DNA of 64,000 bases from JAQBQH01 sp035607415 (GTDB lineage Bacteria > Myxococcota_A > Polyangia > Palsa-1104): assembly GCA_035607415.1 (NCBI GenBank), contig DATNAQ010000099.1, positions 32,259 to 96,258 on the forward strand, written 5' to 3'. The notes below the pieces were generated by a model. That model saw nothing but the letters and a program-made list of their open reading frames with translations, made no database searches and was not told where the DNA came from. This document shows, in pieces, positions 39,225 through 47,339 of this stretch. Made by a program: the position numbers and the translations under genes. Within the stretch, counting starts at the first letter, position 1; each line of letters begins with the position of its first letter.

Positions 39225-41150
39225 CTACGGCCAGGTCCCTTCCACCGTTGCGGTCACCGTGGTCGGAAGCGCCTGCAGCCCGGGCAGGATCTGATAGCTG
39301 TTGTCGGTGAGATTATCGATACGCACCGACGCGCGCAGCGTCTTCCAGATGCGCGCCCACAGGTCGAGCTCCATGACGTAGAAGCGCGGCAGCACCGTCA
39401 GCTGCACCAGGCGCTCGGAGGTCCAGTCGAGGCGCACGAGCCCGCCGATGCGGTGGTGCCACTGCGAGGACACGTAGACGTCGACGCGGTGGCGCGGAAA
39501 GTTGGGGATGGCGTCGAAGCCGAGGCCGGGCAGCGCCGAGTAGGCGTCCTCGAAGATATAGGTGCCGCCGAAGCCGACGATCTGATCGCGGAACAGATCG
39601 ATCCCGCTCTCGAGCCCGCGCACGTCGATGGTGCCGAGGTTGATGTCGCGCATGCTCGTCTGGTCGAGGCGGATGAGCCCGTCGATCTGACGCAGGTAGC
39701 CGGAGAAGCGCGCCTGCACGAAGCGATGCGGCGCCACCTGTGCTTGCAGCTCGCCGTGCCAGGTCTGCTCGGGCTTGAGCGCCTGGTTGCCCTGTAGCGG
39801 ATCGATGAGCTCGCGCACCGTCGGCAGGCGACCCTTGCGCGCGCCGATGAGGTTGATGGTGAGCATCTTGTGCGCGTGGAAGCCGATGACGACCTTGCCG
39901 TCGGGCCACGCCACCTGCGGCTGCTCGAACGGCACCAGCGCGCCGATCGCCGCCTCCGCCGAGAGCCAGCGCCAGCGCAGCTTGCCGCCGATGGCGAGCT
40001 CGCCGTAGGGCGTGACCAGCCACGCGCTCGACGGCGACGGCGGCTGATTGGCGACGTACACGATGTTCTTCACGGTGGCGGCGTCGCTGTCGACGCTGAG
40101 GCGCGCCGAGAGCGTGAAGGCGATGCCGCGCACGTGCCACGGGCGATCGATGTGCACCGCGCCGCCGAAGCGGCCGGAGAGCAGATCCTGATGCAGCTCG
40201 AGGTTCTTGAGCGTGTAGTCGGCGAACTCGTCGGTGGCGCGCGAGAGGAGCTCGCCGTAGATGCCGACGGCGATGCGCAGCTGGTGGCGCTCCATCTCGC
40301 CGCCGAGGACGAGGCGCACCGAGTCTTCGCCGGTGATGTGCTGCAGCAGGTTTCCCTGCGTATCCGACGGCGGGATGTAGAAGGTGCGATGGCCGTAGAA
40401 GGCGTCGCCGGTGAAGTGACCGGCGTCGGAGGCGTACTCGGCGCGCAACGAGCCGTAGTAGTGCGCCATGAAGTCGGCGAAGTTGGCGTGCGTCGTGCCG
40501 TCGCTCGAGAGGACGGGATAGGTCGGATCTTCGATGTGCGCGCCGGCCGAGGCACGCACGCCGAAGTGGCCGGAGTCGCCGATCTGCGTGCGGCCGGTGA
40601 CCGCGGCTTCGCCTTCGGGCTCGCTGCCACCGACGGCACGCGCGGCGACCATGCGCGAGCCGAGCGCGCGCAGGGTCATGACCTCGATGATGCCGCCGTC
40701 GCCGCCGGGGCCTTCGAGCGGGGAGGCGGGCGCGAGCTGCACGCGGATCTCGACGATGTCGGTCACCGGGATCGAGCTGACGTCGTAGATGCCGAAGTAG
40801 GGCTCGGTCACCGGCACGCCGTCGACGAGCAGGAGCACGGAGAACTGCTTGGCGCCGCGCACGTCGACGCGGATGCCCATGCCGCCCTGGCGCACCTGCA
40901 CCTCGGGGATGAGCGCGAGCGCGTCGGCGAGCGTCTGCGCGCCGCGCTCCTTGAGCTGGCGCGCGGTCATCACGATCTGTGGCGCGCCGTCGTCGCGGCG
41001 CGGGCGCGCGTGCACCGTCGACTGATACTGCGGCGGCGTCTGCGCGCCCACGTTCTCCGGCGTTTGTGCGAGCGCCGTCGCCGTGACGAGCGCGACGAGC
41101 GCGAAGCCGACGAGCCGCGCTACGGCTTGCAGTAGCCCTGCATGTTGCAC
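39225..41150 (-). CDS. TonB-dependent outer-membrane receptor
   Basis: A 641-residue receptor. GTG 41150 gives a signal peptide ending ATALA|QTPE. The plug domain starts with IVMTARQLKERGAQTLADALALIPEVQVRQGG and continues VDVRGAKQFSVLLLVDGVPV. A 22-strand barrel-type region follows, with the typical phrases NQALKPEQTWHGELQ and RASVRIDNLTDNSYQ near the end; the last residue is Trp-Pro rather than Phe. No clear TonB box. It overlaps the damaged lipoprotein gene upstream by 31 bases. Substrate (siderophore, vitamin or carbohydrate) cannot be told; a divergent NMT1-type binding protein is adjacent. Confidence 0.85.
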   Translation of the reverse strand: MQHAGLLQAVARLVGFALVALVTATALAQTPENVGAQTPPQYQSTVHARPRRDDGAPQIVMTARQLKERGAQTLADALALIPEVQVRQGGMGIRVDVRGAKQFSVLLLVDGVPVTEPYFGIYDVSSIPVTDIVEIRVQLAPASPLEGPGGDGGIIEVMTLRALGSRMVAARAVGGSEPEGEAAVTGRTQIGDSGHFGVRASAGAHIEDPTYPVLSSDGTTHANFADFMAHYYGSLRAEYASDAGHFTGDAFYGHRTFYIPPSDTQGNLLQHITGEDSVRLVLGGEMERHQLRIAVGIYGELLSRATDEFADYTLKNLELHQDLLSGRFGGAVHIDRPWHVRGIAFTLSARLSVDSDAATVKNIVYVANQPPSPSSAWLVTPYGELAIGGKLRWRWLSAEAAIGALVPFEQPQVAWPDGKVVIGFHAHKMLTINLIGARKGRLPTVRELIDPLQGNQALKPEQTWHGELQAQVAPHRFVQARFSGYLRQIDGLIRLDQTSMRDINLGTIDVRGLESGIDLFRDQIVGFGGTYIFEDAYSALPGLGFDAIPNFPRHRVDVYVSSQWHHRIGGLVRLDWTSERLVQLTVLPRFYVMELDLWARIWKTLRASVRIDNLTDNSYQILPGLQALPTTVTATVEGTWP

Positions 41151-41344
41151 GTGCCGGAGGTGGGCGGCATCGGGCAGTCGGTGGCGGCGGTGGCCATCGT
41201 GGGCTGGCCGAAGGGCACAAGGCCCCCATCGCCGCCGCTCCCGTCGCTGCTGCGGTCGTCGTCCATCGGCCGCGGCATCTAGCCGCCGCAGCCAGCCGTG
41301 ACGAACGGGCCTGCCAGCAGCGTCAGCAGCAGCAGGTGTCGCAT
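41120..41344 (-). pseudogene. Small lipoprotein gene with an in-frame amber stop
   Basis: From ATG 41344 the minus strand reads MRHLLLLTLLAGPFVTAG|CGG, a lipoprotein signal peptide and lipobox, then TAG (41279-41281), then 52 more codons in frame ending DCPMPPTSGTCNMQGYCKP before a stop at 41120. The ending matches that of the intact lipoprotein at 43322-43663 (DCPNPPSTGMCTPNLYCKF), so the two halves were one gene. It is probably a nonsense mutation or a base-calling error. If the gene restarts at ATG 41278 the product would have no signal peptide. Confidence 0.55.
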
Positions 41345-42398
41345 GAGCCCTCCGCGCGTGCGTCGTCACAGGTCTGGCCGCCCAATCATATCCTCAACCG
41401 TGGCAGGATGGGGCGTGCTCGCCGCCGTCCTTCTCGCCGTGCAGCTCCACGCCATCGTGCCCGAGCCGCACAACCTGCAGCTCCTGAGCTTCTGGGTCGC
41501 GCAGGGCGCCGGCTATTTTCACGACGAGGGCGTCGACCTCACGCTCGAGGTGCCGCCGACGCCGGGCGAGGTGCGCGATCTGCTCGACAAGTCGAGCGCG
41601 CCCGTCGCCGTGTTGCCGCCGCCGATCTACCTCGAGCAGATCGCGGCCCGCGGGCCGTGGCGCCTCGTCGCCAACCTGTTGCGCAACGATCCGATCAACA
41701 TCGTCGTTCGCCGCTCGGTCGTCGCCGCGCGCAAGATCATGTTGCAGGCGCCCGTCGACGAGCGGCTGCGCGCGCTGCGCGGCGTGCGCATCGCGGTGCC
41801 GCCCGGTCCGGCCTCGCGCTTCGCCGCGCTGGTGTCGGCCGCGGGGCTCGACGCGGCCAAGGACTTCCAGATCGTCACCATGATGGGCGCCGAGGAGAAC
41901 GAAGCGTTCGCGCAGGGGCGCGTCGACGCGCTCTTCGCGCACACGCCGTTCCTCGAGCGCGCGCTCGTCGACGAGGACGCGGTCATCGTGGTCAATCAGT
42001 CGGCGGGCGAGGTCGGGCGCGTGACCTTCAAACAGATCCACGCGCTCGCGGTGCGCGCCGACTTCGCCGCGAAGCAGCCGAAGCTGGTGAGCGCGATGGT
42101 GCGCGCCATCGCCCGCGCCGAGCGGCTGATCCACGGCGATCGCAAGGCTGCCGTCGACGCGATCTGCAAGGCGCAGCCGTCGCTCGATCGCAAGCACGTC
42201 GAGACGATCGTCGACGTCTACGAGCCGGCGGTGCCGGCGACGCCCGAGGTGTCGGTCGACGGGCTGCGCGCCGCGCTGGCGCTGTTTCCCGCGAACAAGG
42301 TGCCGCCGAAGCTCGACGGGATCGATCTGCGCAAGTACGTCTTGCCGCGGTTCGCGCACGACGAGGCTATTCGCAGTACATCGGAGCGGAGCCGATAG
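41343..42398 (+). CDS. NMT1/SsuA-type substrate-binding protein
   Basis: A 351-residue protein with an N-terminal hydrophobic segment (WGVLAAVLLAVQLHA) and then the type II binding-protein fold of nitrate/sulfonate/thiamine-precursor uptake: LQLLSFWVAQGAGYFHDEGVDLTLE, the paired lobes with GVRIAVPPGPASRF, FAQGRVDALFAHTPFLERAL. No lipobox. No permease or ATPase gene is beside it. The ATG at 41343 shares bases with the ATG of the divergent gene on the other strand (41342-41345); GTG 41400 would give a more ordinary signal peptide and is a real alternative. The end overlaps the next gene by 32 bases. Confidence 0.75.
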   Translation: MSPPRVRRHRSGRPIISSTVAGWGVLAAVLLAVQLHAIVPEPHNLQLLSFWVAQGAGYFHDEGVDLTLEVPPTPGEVRDLLDKSSAPVAVLPPPIYLEQIAARGPWRLVANLLRNDPINIVVRRSVVAARKIMLQAPVDERLRALRGVRIAVPPGPASRFAALVSAAGLDAAKDFQIVTMMGAEENEAFAQGRVDALFAHTPFLERALVDEDAVIVVNQSAGEVGRVTFKQIHALAVRADFAAKQPKLVSAMVRAIARAERLIHGDRKAAVDAICKAQPSLDRKHVETIVDVYEPAVPATPEVSVDGLRAALALFPANKVPPKLDGIDLRKYVLPRFAHDEAIRSTSERSR

Positions 42399-43215
42399 CG
42401 ATATCGGTCGCGTCGGGGCACACGGCGGCGGAGAAGGTGCCCTTGAACTCGCCCATCTGAAAGCCGGTGTCGAAGGTGATGTCGAAGGTGCCGTCGATGG
42501 TCTTGGCGTTGGTGTCGACGGGCGCCATGATGTTGAAGCTGCCGGCGGTGGCCTGGTTGTAGCCGGTCGCCGTGCAGGTGGCGTTGGTGCTGGCGATGAT
42601 CGCGTCGATCGTGCCCATGCCGGTGCCGCTTCCGCCGGTGCCACCGCCGGTGCCGCCGCCGGTGCCGCCGCCGGTTCCACCACCGGTGCCGCCGCCGGTT
42701 CCACCACCGGTACCGCCGCCGGTGCCGCCGCCGGTGCCGCCGCCGGTGCCCGTGCCGGAACCCGCGCCGCCGCTCGGATACATGTACGCGCCCATCGGGA
42801 ACGTGTGCGGGCCGGAGCCCGCGGTCGCGCCGAACGTCAGGAACGAAGTGCCCATCGCCGACGACTTCGCCTGCAAGATCGAGCAGAGGTCGGCGCGATC
42901 GGCGATGTAGACGTTGAAGGTCGAGCCGGTCACGACGGCGACGACGCTCTGGACGCTCGCGACCGTGTAGCCGTTGATGCTGCCGGTGATCGTGGCGGTG
43001 CCGTTCGGCTCCGCCATGGTGCCGCCGCCGCCGCCCGAGCCGCCGGTTCCGCCGGTACCGTCGCCGCCGCCGCTTCCGCCGGTGCCGCCGCCGCCGCCGG
43101 TGCCGCCCGCGCCGCCGGTTCCCGGATTGCCGCCGGGATCGCCGCCCGTCGGCATCGAGCCCCCACATCCGACGAGCACGAAAGTGAGGCCGACGACGAG
43201 CGCGTGGATTCGCAT
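42367..43215 (-). CDS. Lipoprotein with GGGT minisatellite linker
   Basis: A 282-residue lipoprotein (MRIHALVVGLTFVLVG|C). It has two Gly/Thr linkers: one right after the lipobox (about 45 residues) and a second in the middle consisting of nine GGGT units. Between and after them are two beta-rich halves (ATITGSINGYTVASVQSVVAVV, STFNVYIADRADLCSIL and ATGYNQATAGSFNIMAP, IDGTFDITFDTGFQMGEFKGTFSA). The phrase DRADLCSIL and the strand pattern look like one domain split by the repeat insert. No family recognised. Starts at ATG 43215. Confidence 0.7.
   Translation of the reverse strand: MRIHALVVGLTFVLVGCGGSMPTGGDPGGNPGTGGAGGTGGGGGTGGSGGGDGTGGTGGSGGGGGTMAEPNGTATITGSINGYTVASVQSVVAVVTGSTFNVYIADRADLCSILQAKSSAMGTSFLTFGATAGSGPHTFPMGAYMYPSGGAGSGTGTGGGTGGGTGGGTGGGTGGGTGGGTGGGTGGGTGGGTGGSGTGMGTIDAIIASTNATCTATGYNQATAGSFNIMAPVDTNAKTIDGTFDITFDTGFQMGEFKGTFSAAVCPDATDIAIGSAPMYCE
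42637..42750. repeat. 12-bp tandem repeat encoding GGGT
   Basis: About nine copies of a 12-base unit (CCGGTGCCGCCG on the plus strand, with CCGGTTCCACCA variants). Likely to vary in copy number by slippage; it lies inside the lipoprotein gene and changes only linker length. Confidence 0.85.
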
Positions 43216-43293
43216 GGCGCCTGGCGATAGCGAGCGACATGCCAGCGCCAAGTCCGCACGATTACGGGGGCTGCTACGTAACCATACGGAGAA

Positions 43294-43311
43294 CCCGACT
43301 CTCCAGTCGGG
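43294..43311 (-). terminator. Hairpin after the 43322-43663 lipoprotein gene
   Basis: CCCGACT-CTCC-AGTCGGG, a perfect 7-bp stem just past the stop codon on the minus strand. No T run follows, so a weak or factor-assisted terminator at best. Confidence 0.35.
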
Positions 43312-43321
43312 GGGCGATCTC

Positions 43322-43663
43322 TCAGAACTTGCAGTAGAGATTCGGGGTGCACATCCCCGTCGACGGCGGGTTCGGGCAGTCGGCCGCCTGCGTCGCGGTG
43401 GTGCAGGGCCTGGTGCACAAGTGGACCGCGCCCATCTGGAACTGGCGGCACATCGCGGTGTCGCAGTCGCAGTCGGTGGTGCAGGCGTCGCCGAAGTGCT
43501 TGGGCCCGGCGTCGACGCAGCTGGCCATCGAGAGATCGCGCGTGACCATGTCCATCGACGACATCGTCATCGACATGTCGGCGCCGCTCGACGACGACGT
43601 GTCGTCGCTACCGCAGCCGACGACGCCAATCCCCAGCAGCAACGATAGGACGAGCATTCGCAT
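43322..43663 (-). CDS. Cys-rich small lipoprotein
   Basis: A 113-residue lipoprotein (MRMLVLSLLLGIGVVG|C), a Ser/Met-rich acidic spacer, then a cysteine-rich end: ACTTDCDCDTAMCRQFQMG, LCTRPCTTATQAADC and PSTGMCTPNLYCKF, ten cysteines in about 60 residues. The pattern is of small disulfide-linked surface domains. The damaged gene at 41120-41344 has the same ending. TACGAT ends 6 bases before ATG 43663; an upstream ATG (43681) would add 6 residues. Confidence 0.75.
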   Translation of the reverse strand: MRMLVLSLLLGIGVVGCGSDDTSSSSGADMSMTMSSMDMVTRDLSMASCVDAGPKHFGDACTTDCDCDTAMCRQFQMGAVHLCTRPCTTATQAADCPNPPSTGMCTPNLYCKF

Positions 43664-43669
43664 CACATG

Positions 43670-43675
43670 ATCGTA
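43670..43675 (-). promoter_or_regulatory. -10 box TACGAT upstream of the Cys-rich lipoprotein gene
   Basis: On the minus strand TACGAT, CATGTG, ATG. Leaderless-type arrangement; the palindrome at 43699-43714 lies just upstream of its -35 position. Confidence 0.4.
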
Positions 43676-43698
43676 TCTCATGCGATCCCGCTCCCATA

Positions 43699-43714
43699 TC
43701 CGTACGCGTACGGA
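43699..43714. promoter_or_regulatory. 16-bp perfect palindrome, probable operator
   Basis: TCCGTACGCGTACGGA. It lies between divergent genes, over the -35 position of the ABC exporter promoter and next to that of the lipoprotein. A dimeric repressor or activator site is likely; no regulator gene is adjacent. Confidence 0.5.
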
Positions 43715-43727
43715 ACGGTTCTGAGGC

Positions 43728-43733
43728 TATAGT
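43728..43733 (+). promoter_or_regulatory. -10 box TATAGT of the ABC exporter operon
   Basis: TATAGT ends 8 bases before ATG 43742 and no Shine-Dalgarno is present. With the palindrome over the -35, it forms a compact regulated leaderless promoter. Confidence 0.5.
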
Positions 43734-43741
43734 TCGTGCGC

Positions 43742-45544
43742 ATGCAACGAGGACCCGGGCCGGCGCGCCCAGCCGGCGGCGGACGCGCGGTGTGGCGCGC
43801 GATCGGCTACCTGCGCCGCTATCGCCGCGAGACTCTTGGCGCGCTGTTGGCGCTCTTCTGTGTGTCGGCGGCCAACCTCGCCGCTCCGCAGATGATCCGT
43901 GTGGCGATCGATCGCGGCCTTTCGCCCCGTCGCTGGCAGATGGTGCTGTTCGCGGTGGTTGGGCTGGTCGCCATCGCCGTGATCCGCGGCCTGTTCAACT
44001 TTTTGCAGGGCTATCTCGCCGAGCGCGCGTCGCAGGGCGTGGCGTTCGATCTGCGCGAGCAGCTGTTCGAGCGCGTGCAACGGCTCAGCTTCAGCTACTA
44101 CGATCAGGCGCAGACGGGCCAGCTGCTCACGCGCCTGACCAACGACGTCGAGCAGGTGCGCACCTTCGTCGGGACGGGCGTCATCCAGCTCGGCGCGTCG
44201 ATCACGATGCTCATCGGCTGCGCGGTGCTGCTGTTCCTCATCAACCCCGCGCTGGCGGGCGTGGCGTTTCTGACGATCCTGCCGATCTTTTATGTGCTGA
44301 AGATTTTCGTCACGCGCGTCGGTCCGCTGTTCGGGCGCGTGCAGATGACGCTCGGGCGGCTCAACGGCGTCTTGCAGGAAGATCTGCAGGGCCTGAGGGT
44401 CGTGCGCGCGTTCTCCGGCGAGGCGCGCGAGGCGGCGCGCTACGAATCGATCAACGGCGAGCTGCGCGATCTGAACCTCGACGTCATCAAGGCGATCAGC
44501 AACAACTTCCCGTTCGTGAACCTGTGCGCGAACCTCGGCACCATCGCCGTCGTCGGTTTCGGCGGCTTGCAGGTGTTCCACCATCACCTGACGCTCGGCG
44601 AGCTGATCGCGTTCAACAGCTACCTCGGCTTTCTGCTGATGCCGATCATGATGATCGGCTTTCTGGCGGCCATGATCTCGCGCGCGGGCGCGTCGGCCTT
44701 GCGCGTGTTCGAGCTGCTCGACGCGCCGCTCGAGGTCACCGACGCCGCCGATGCCGAGGCGCTGCCGGCGCTGGTCGGGCGCGTCGAGTTCGACGACGTG
44801 CGCTTCCGCTACGCCGGCAGCGAGCGCGAGATCCTGCGCGGCGTGTCGTTCAAGGTCGAGCCGGGGCAGATGGTGGCGCTCCTCGGCACCACCGGCGCCG
44901 GCAAGTCGACGGTGATCAACCTGATCCCGCGCTTCTACGACGTCACCGGAGGGCGCGTGCTCGTCGACGGCGTCGACGTGCGCAAGGCGACGCTCGCGAC
45001 GCTGCGCTCGCAGGTGGGCGTGGTGTTGCAGGAGGCGCTGCTCTTCTCCGGATCGGTGCGCGACAACATCGCGTACGGGCGGCCCGACGCCTCGATGGAC
45101 GCCGTGCGCAAGGCGGCCGAGGCGGCGCAGGCGCACGAGTTCATCGCGGCGTTGCCCGAGGGCTACGACACGGTCATCGGCGAGCGCGGCATTGGCCTCT
45201 CGGGCGGGCAGCGGCAGCGCATCGCCATCGCGCGCGTGCTGCTCACGCAGCCGCGCCTCTTGATCCTCGACGACAGCACCTCGGCCGTCGACGCCGAGAC
45301 CGAGATGGCCATCCAGGCCGCGCTCGATCGCCTGATGCGCGACTCGCGCTGCACCGCGTTCGTGATCGCGCAGCGCATCTCGACGGTGCGCGACGCCGAT
45401 CTGATCCTCGTGCTCGACGACGGCAAGATCGTCGCCAGCGGCAAGCACGAGACGCTGGTGACCGAGAGCCGCATCTACAACGAGATCCTCGGCTCGCAGA
45501 TCTTGCCCGAGAAGGCTGCGTCGTCGCTCGAGGGCGCGGCATGA
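43742..45544 (+). CDS. ABC exporter subunit 1 (degenerate ATP site)
   Basis: A 600-residue half-transporter with an N-terminal six-helix membrane domain (about 25-310) and a C-terminal ATPase. Walker A LLGTTGAGKST, Q-loop LQEALLFSG, ABC signature LSGGQRQR, Walker B LLILDDSTSAVD, H-loop region FVIAQRIST (Gln instead of His). The usual catalytic Glu after Walker B is Asp and the H-loop His is Gln: the features of the degenerate site in heterodimeric exporters such as TM287/288, BmrCD or MdlA/B. Its partner overlaps by 4 bases. Substrates of such exporters are drugs or lipids; which here is unknown. Confidence 0.93.
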   Translation: MQRGPGPARPAGGGRAVWRAIGYLRRYRRETLGALLALFCVSAANLAAPQMIRVAIDRGLSPRRWQMVLFAVVGLVAIAVIRGLFNFLQGYLAERASQGVAFDLREQLFERVQRLSFSYYDQAQTGQLLTRLTNDVEQVRTFVGTGVIQLGASITMLIGCAVLLFLINPALAGVAFLTILPIFYVLKIFVTRVGPLFGRVQMTLGRLNGVLQEDLQGLRVVRAFSGEAREAARYESINGELRDLNLDVIKAISNNFPFVNLCANLGTIAVVGFGGLQVFHHHLTLGELIAFNSYLGFLLMPIMMIGFLAAMISRAGASALRVFELLDAPLEVTDAADAEALPALVGRVEFDDVRFRYAGSEREILRGVSFKVEPGQMVALLGTTGAGKSTVINLIPRFYDVTGGRVLVDGVDVRKATLATLRSQVGVVLQEALLFSGSVRDNIAYGRPDASMDAVRKAAEAAQAHEFIAALPEGYDTVIGERGIGLSGGQRQRIAIARVLLTQPRLLILDDSTSAVDAETEMAIQAALDRLMRDSRCTAFVIAQRISTVRDADLILVLDDGKIVASGKHETLVTESRIYNEILGSQILPEKAASSLEGAA

Positions 45545-47331
45545 GGTGGCAAGGCACGATCGAGACGATGGCGTCGCAGGAGCAGAAGCGCGCCGCCAAC
45601 CGCGGGGCCGTGGCGCGCCGGCTCGCCGCCGAGCTCGGGCCGCATCGCGCCGTCGTCGCCGCGGCCTTCGTGTTCATCCTCCTCAACGCCCTCGGACAGG
45701 CGGCGGGGCCGTGGATGGTGAGCCGCGCCATCGACCACGACATCGTCGGCCACGACGGCGCGGGCCTGGTGCGCTCGATCGCGATCCTGCTCGGCATCTA
45801 CGTGACCACCGCGCTCAGCCAGCGCGCGACGACGCAGCGCATCGGCGCCACCGGCCAGCATCTGCTCGCCGAGCTGCGCGGGCGGCTGTTCACGCAGCTC
45901 CAGCGCTTGCCGCTGTCGTACTTCGACAAGAAGCCGATCGGCGATCTCATGTCGCGCCTGCTCTCCGACGTCGACACGCTCAACCAGCTCTTCTCGCAGG
46001 GCCTGACCCAGCTGCTCGGCTCGATCCTCGCGCTCGTCGGCATCCTCGTCGCCATGTTGTTCCTCAACTGGCGGCTGGCGCTGGTCTGCTACACGATCAT
46101 TCCGGTCATGCTGGCGACGACGGCGTTCTTCGCCGCGCGCGCGCGCAGCGCCTTCCGCAAGGCGCGCCAGACCGTCGGCGCGGTGACGGCGAACCTGCAG
46201 GAGGAGATCGTCGGCGTGCGCCAGGCGCAGGCGCTCAACCGCACCGACGCCAACATCCAGAAGTTCCGCGAGCGCAACGCGGCCAACCGCGACGCCAACG
46301 TGTCGGCGGTCGGCATCACCTCGGCGTTCCCGCCGGCGATCGACATCTTGTCGACGCTGTCGATCGCGCTCGTCATCGGCTACGGCGGCTCGCTGGTGTT
46401 CGGCGGGCGGCTGACCATCGGCATGCTCGCGGCGTTCCTCATCTACACGCAGCAGTTCTTCCGGCCGGTGCAGCTCGCGGCGTCGGTGTACACGCTGATC
46501 CAGTCGGCGCTGGCCGGCGGCGAGCGCATCTACGCCATCCTCGACGAGGCGCCCGAGCCGGCCGACGCGCCGGACGCGATCGAGCTCGCCCATCCGCAGG
46601 GGCGCATCACGTTCGACGCGGTGTCGTTCGGCTACGATCCGACGCGCCCCGTGCTCAGCGACGTGAGCTTCGAGGCGGCGCCCGGGCAGACGGTGGCGCT
46701 GGTCGGCAAGACCGGCGCCGGCAAGACCACGATCGCCGCGCTCATCCCGCGCTTCTACGACGCCACCAACGGGCGCGTGCTGCTCGACGGGCACGACGTC
46801 AAGGCGCTCACGCGCAAGAGCGTGCGCAAGCCGATCGCGATGGTCTTGCAGGAGCCGTTCTTGTTCTCCGGATCGCTCGCCGACAACATCGCCTACGGGC
46901 GTGCGACGGCGACGCGGGAAGAGATCGAGCAGGCGGCGCGCGCCGTCGATGCGCACGACTTCATCGCGCGGCTGCCCGGCGGCTACGAGACGGTGATCGG
47001 CGAAGGCGGCAGCACGCTGAGCCAGGGACAGCGGCAGCTGATCGCCTTCGCGCGCGCGGTGCTGGCCGATCCGCGGATCTTGATCCTCGACGAGGCGACG
47101 GCGAACATCGACACGCGCACCGAGGGCACGATCCAGCGCGCGCTCGGCACGCTGCTCGCCGGACGCACGAGCGTGGTGATCGCGCATCGGTTGAGCACGA
47201 TCCGGTCGGCCGATCTGATCCTCGTGATTGACGCCGGGCGCATCGTGGAGCGCGGCACGCACGACGCGCTCATGGCCGCGGGCGGGGTGTACGCCGATCT
47301 GTACCGCCGCCAGTTTCGCGCGGCGAGCTGA
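45541..47331 (+). CDS. ABC exporter subunit 2 (consensus ATP site)
   Basis: A 596-residue partner: six membrane helices at about 35-330 and an ATPase domain with Walker A LVGKTGAGKTT, Q-loop LQEPFLFSG, signature LSQGQRQ (altered), Walker B ILILDEATANID with the catalytic Glu, and H-loop VIAHRLST. The altered signature pairs with the degenerate Walker B of subunit 1, while this subunit's good Walker B pairs with the good LSGGQ of subunit 1: exactly one working ATP site. The ATG overlaps the previous stop. This is a heterodimeric type IV exporter. Confidence 0.93.
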   Translation: MRWQGTIETMASQEQKRAANRGAVARRLAAELGPHRAVVAAAFVFILLNALGQAAGPWMVSRAIDHDIVGHDGAGLVRSIAILLGIYVTTALSQRATTQRIGATGQHLLAELRGRLFTQLQRLPLSYFDKKPIGDLMSRLLSDVDTLNQLFSQGLTQLLGSILALVGILVAMLFLNWRLALVCYTIIPVMLATTAFFAARARSAFRKARQTVGAVTANLQEEIVGVRQAQALNRTDANIQKFRERNAANRDANVSAVGITSAFPPAIDILSTLSIALVIGYGGSLVFGGRLTIGMLAAFLIYTQQFFRPVQLAASVYTLIQSALAGGERIYAILDEAPEPADAPDAIELAHPQGRITFDAVSFGYDPTRPVLSDVSFEAAPGQTVALVGKTGAGKTTIAALIPRFYDATNGRVLLDGHDVKALTRKSVRKPIAMVLQEPFLFSGSLADNIAYGRATATREEIEQAARAVDAHDFIARLPGGYETVIGEGGSTLSQGQRQLIAFARAVLADPRILILDEATANIDTRTEGTIQRALGTLLAGRTSVVIAHRLSTIRSADLILVIDAGRIVERGTHDALMAAGGVYADLYRRQFRAAS

Positions 47332-47339
47332 TCGCGCGG

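Noticed and set aside
41279..41281. TAG as pyrrolysine in the small lipoprotein
   Set aside because: No reason to expect pyrrolysine machinery; a nonsense mutation or error is simpler.
42637..42750. Short regular repeat as a CRISPR array
   Set aside because: Units are 12 bp without spacers and lie in frame inside a lipoprotein gene.
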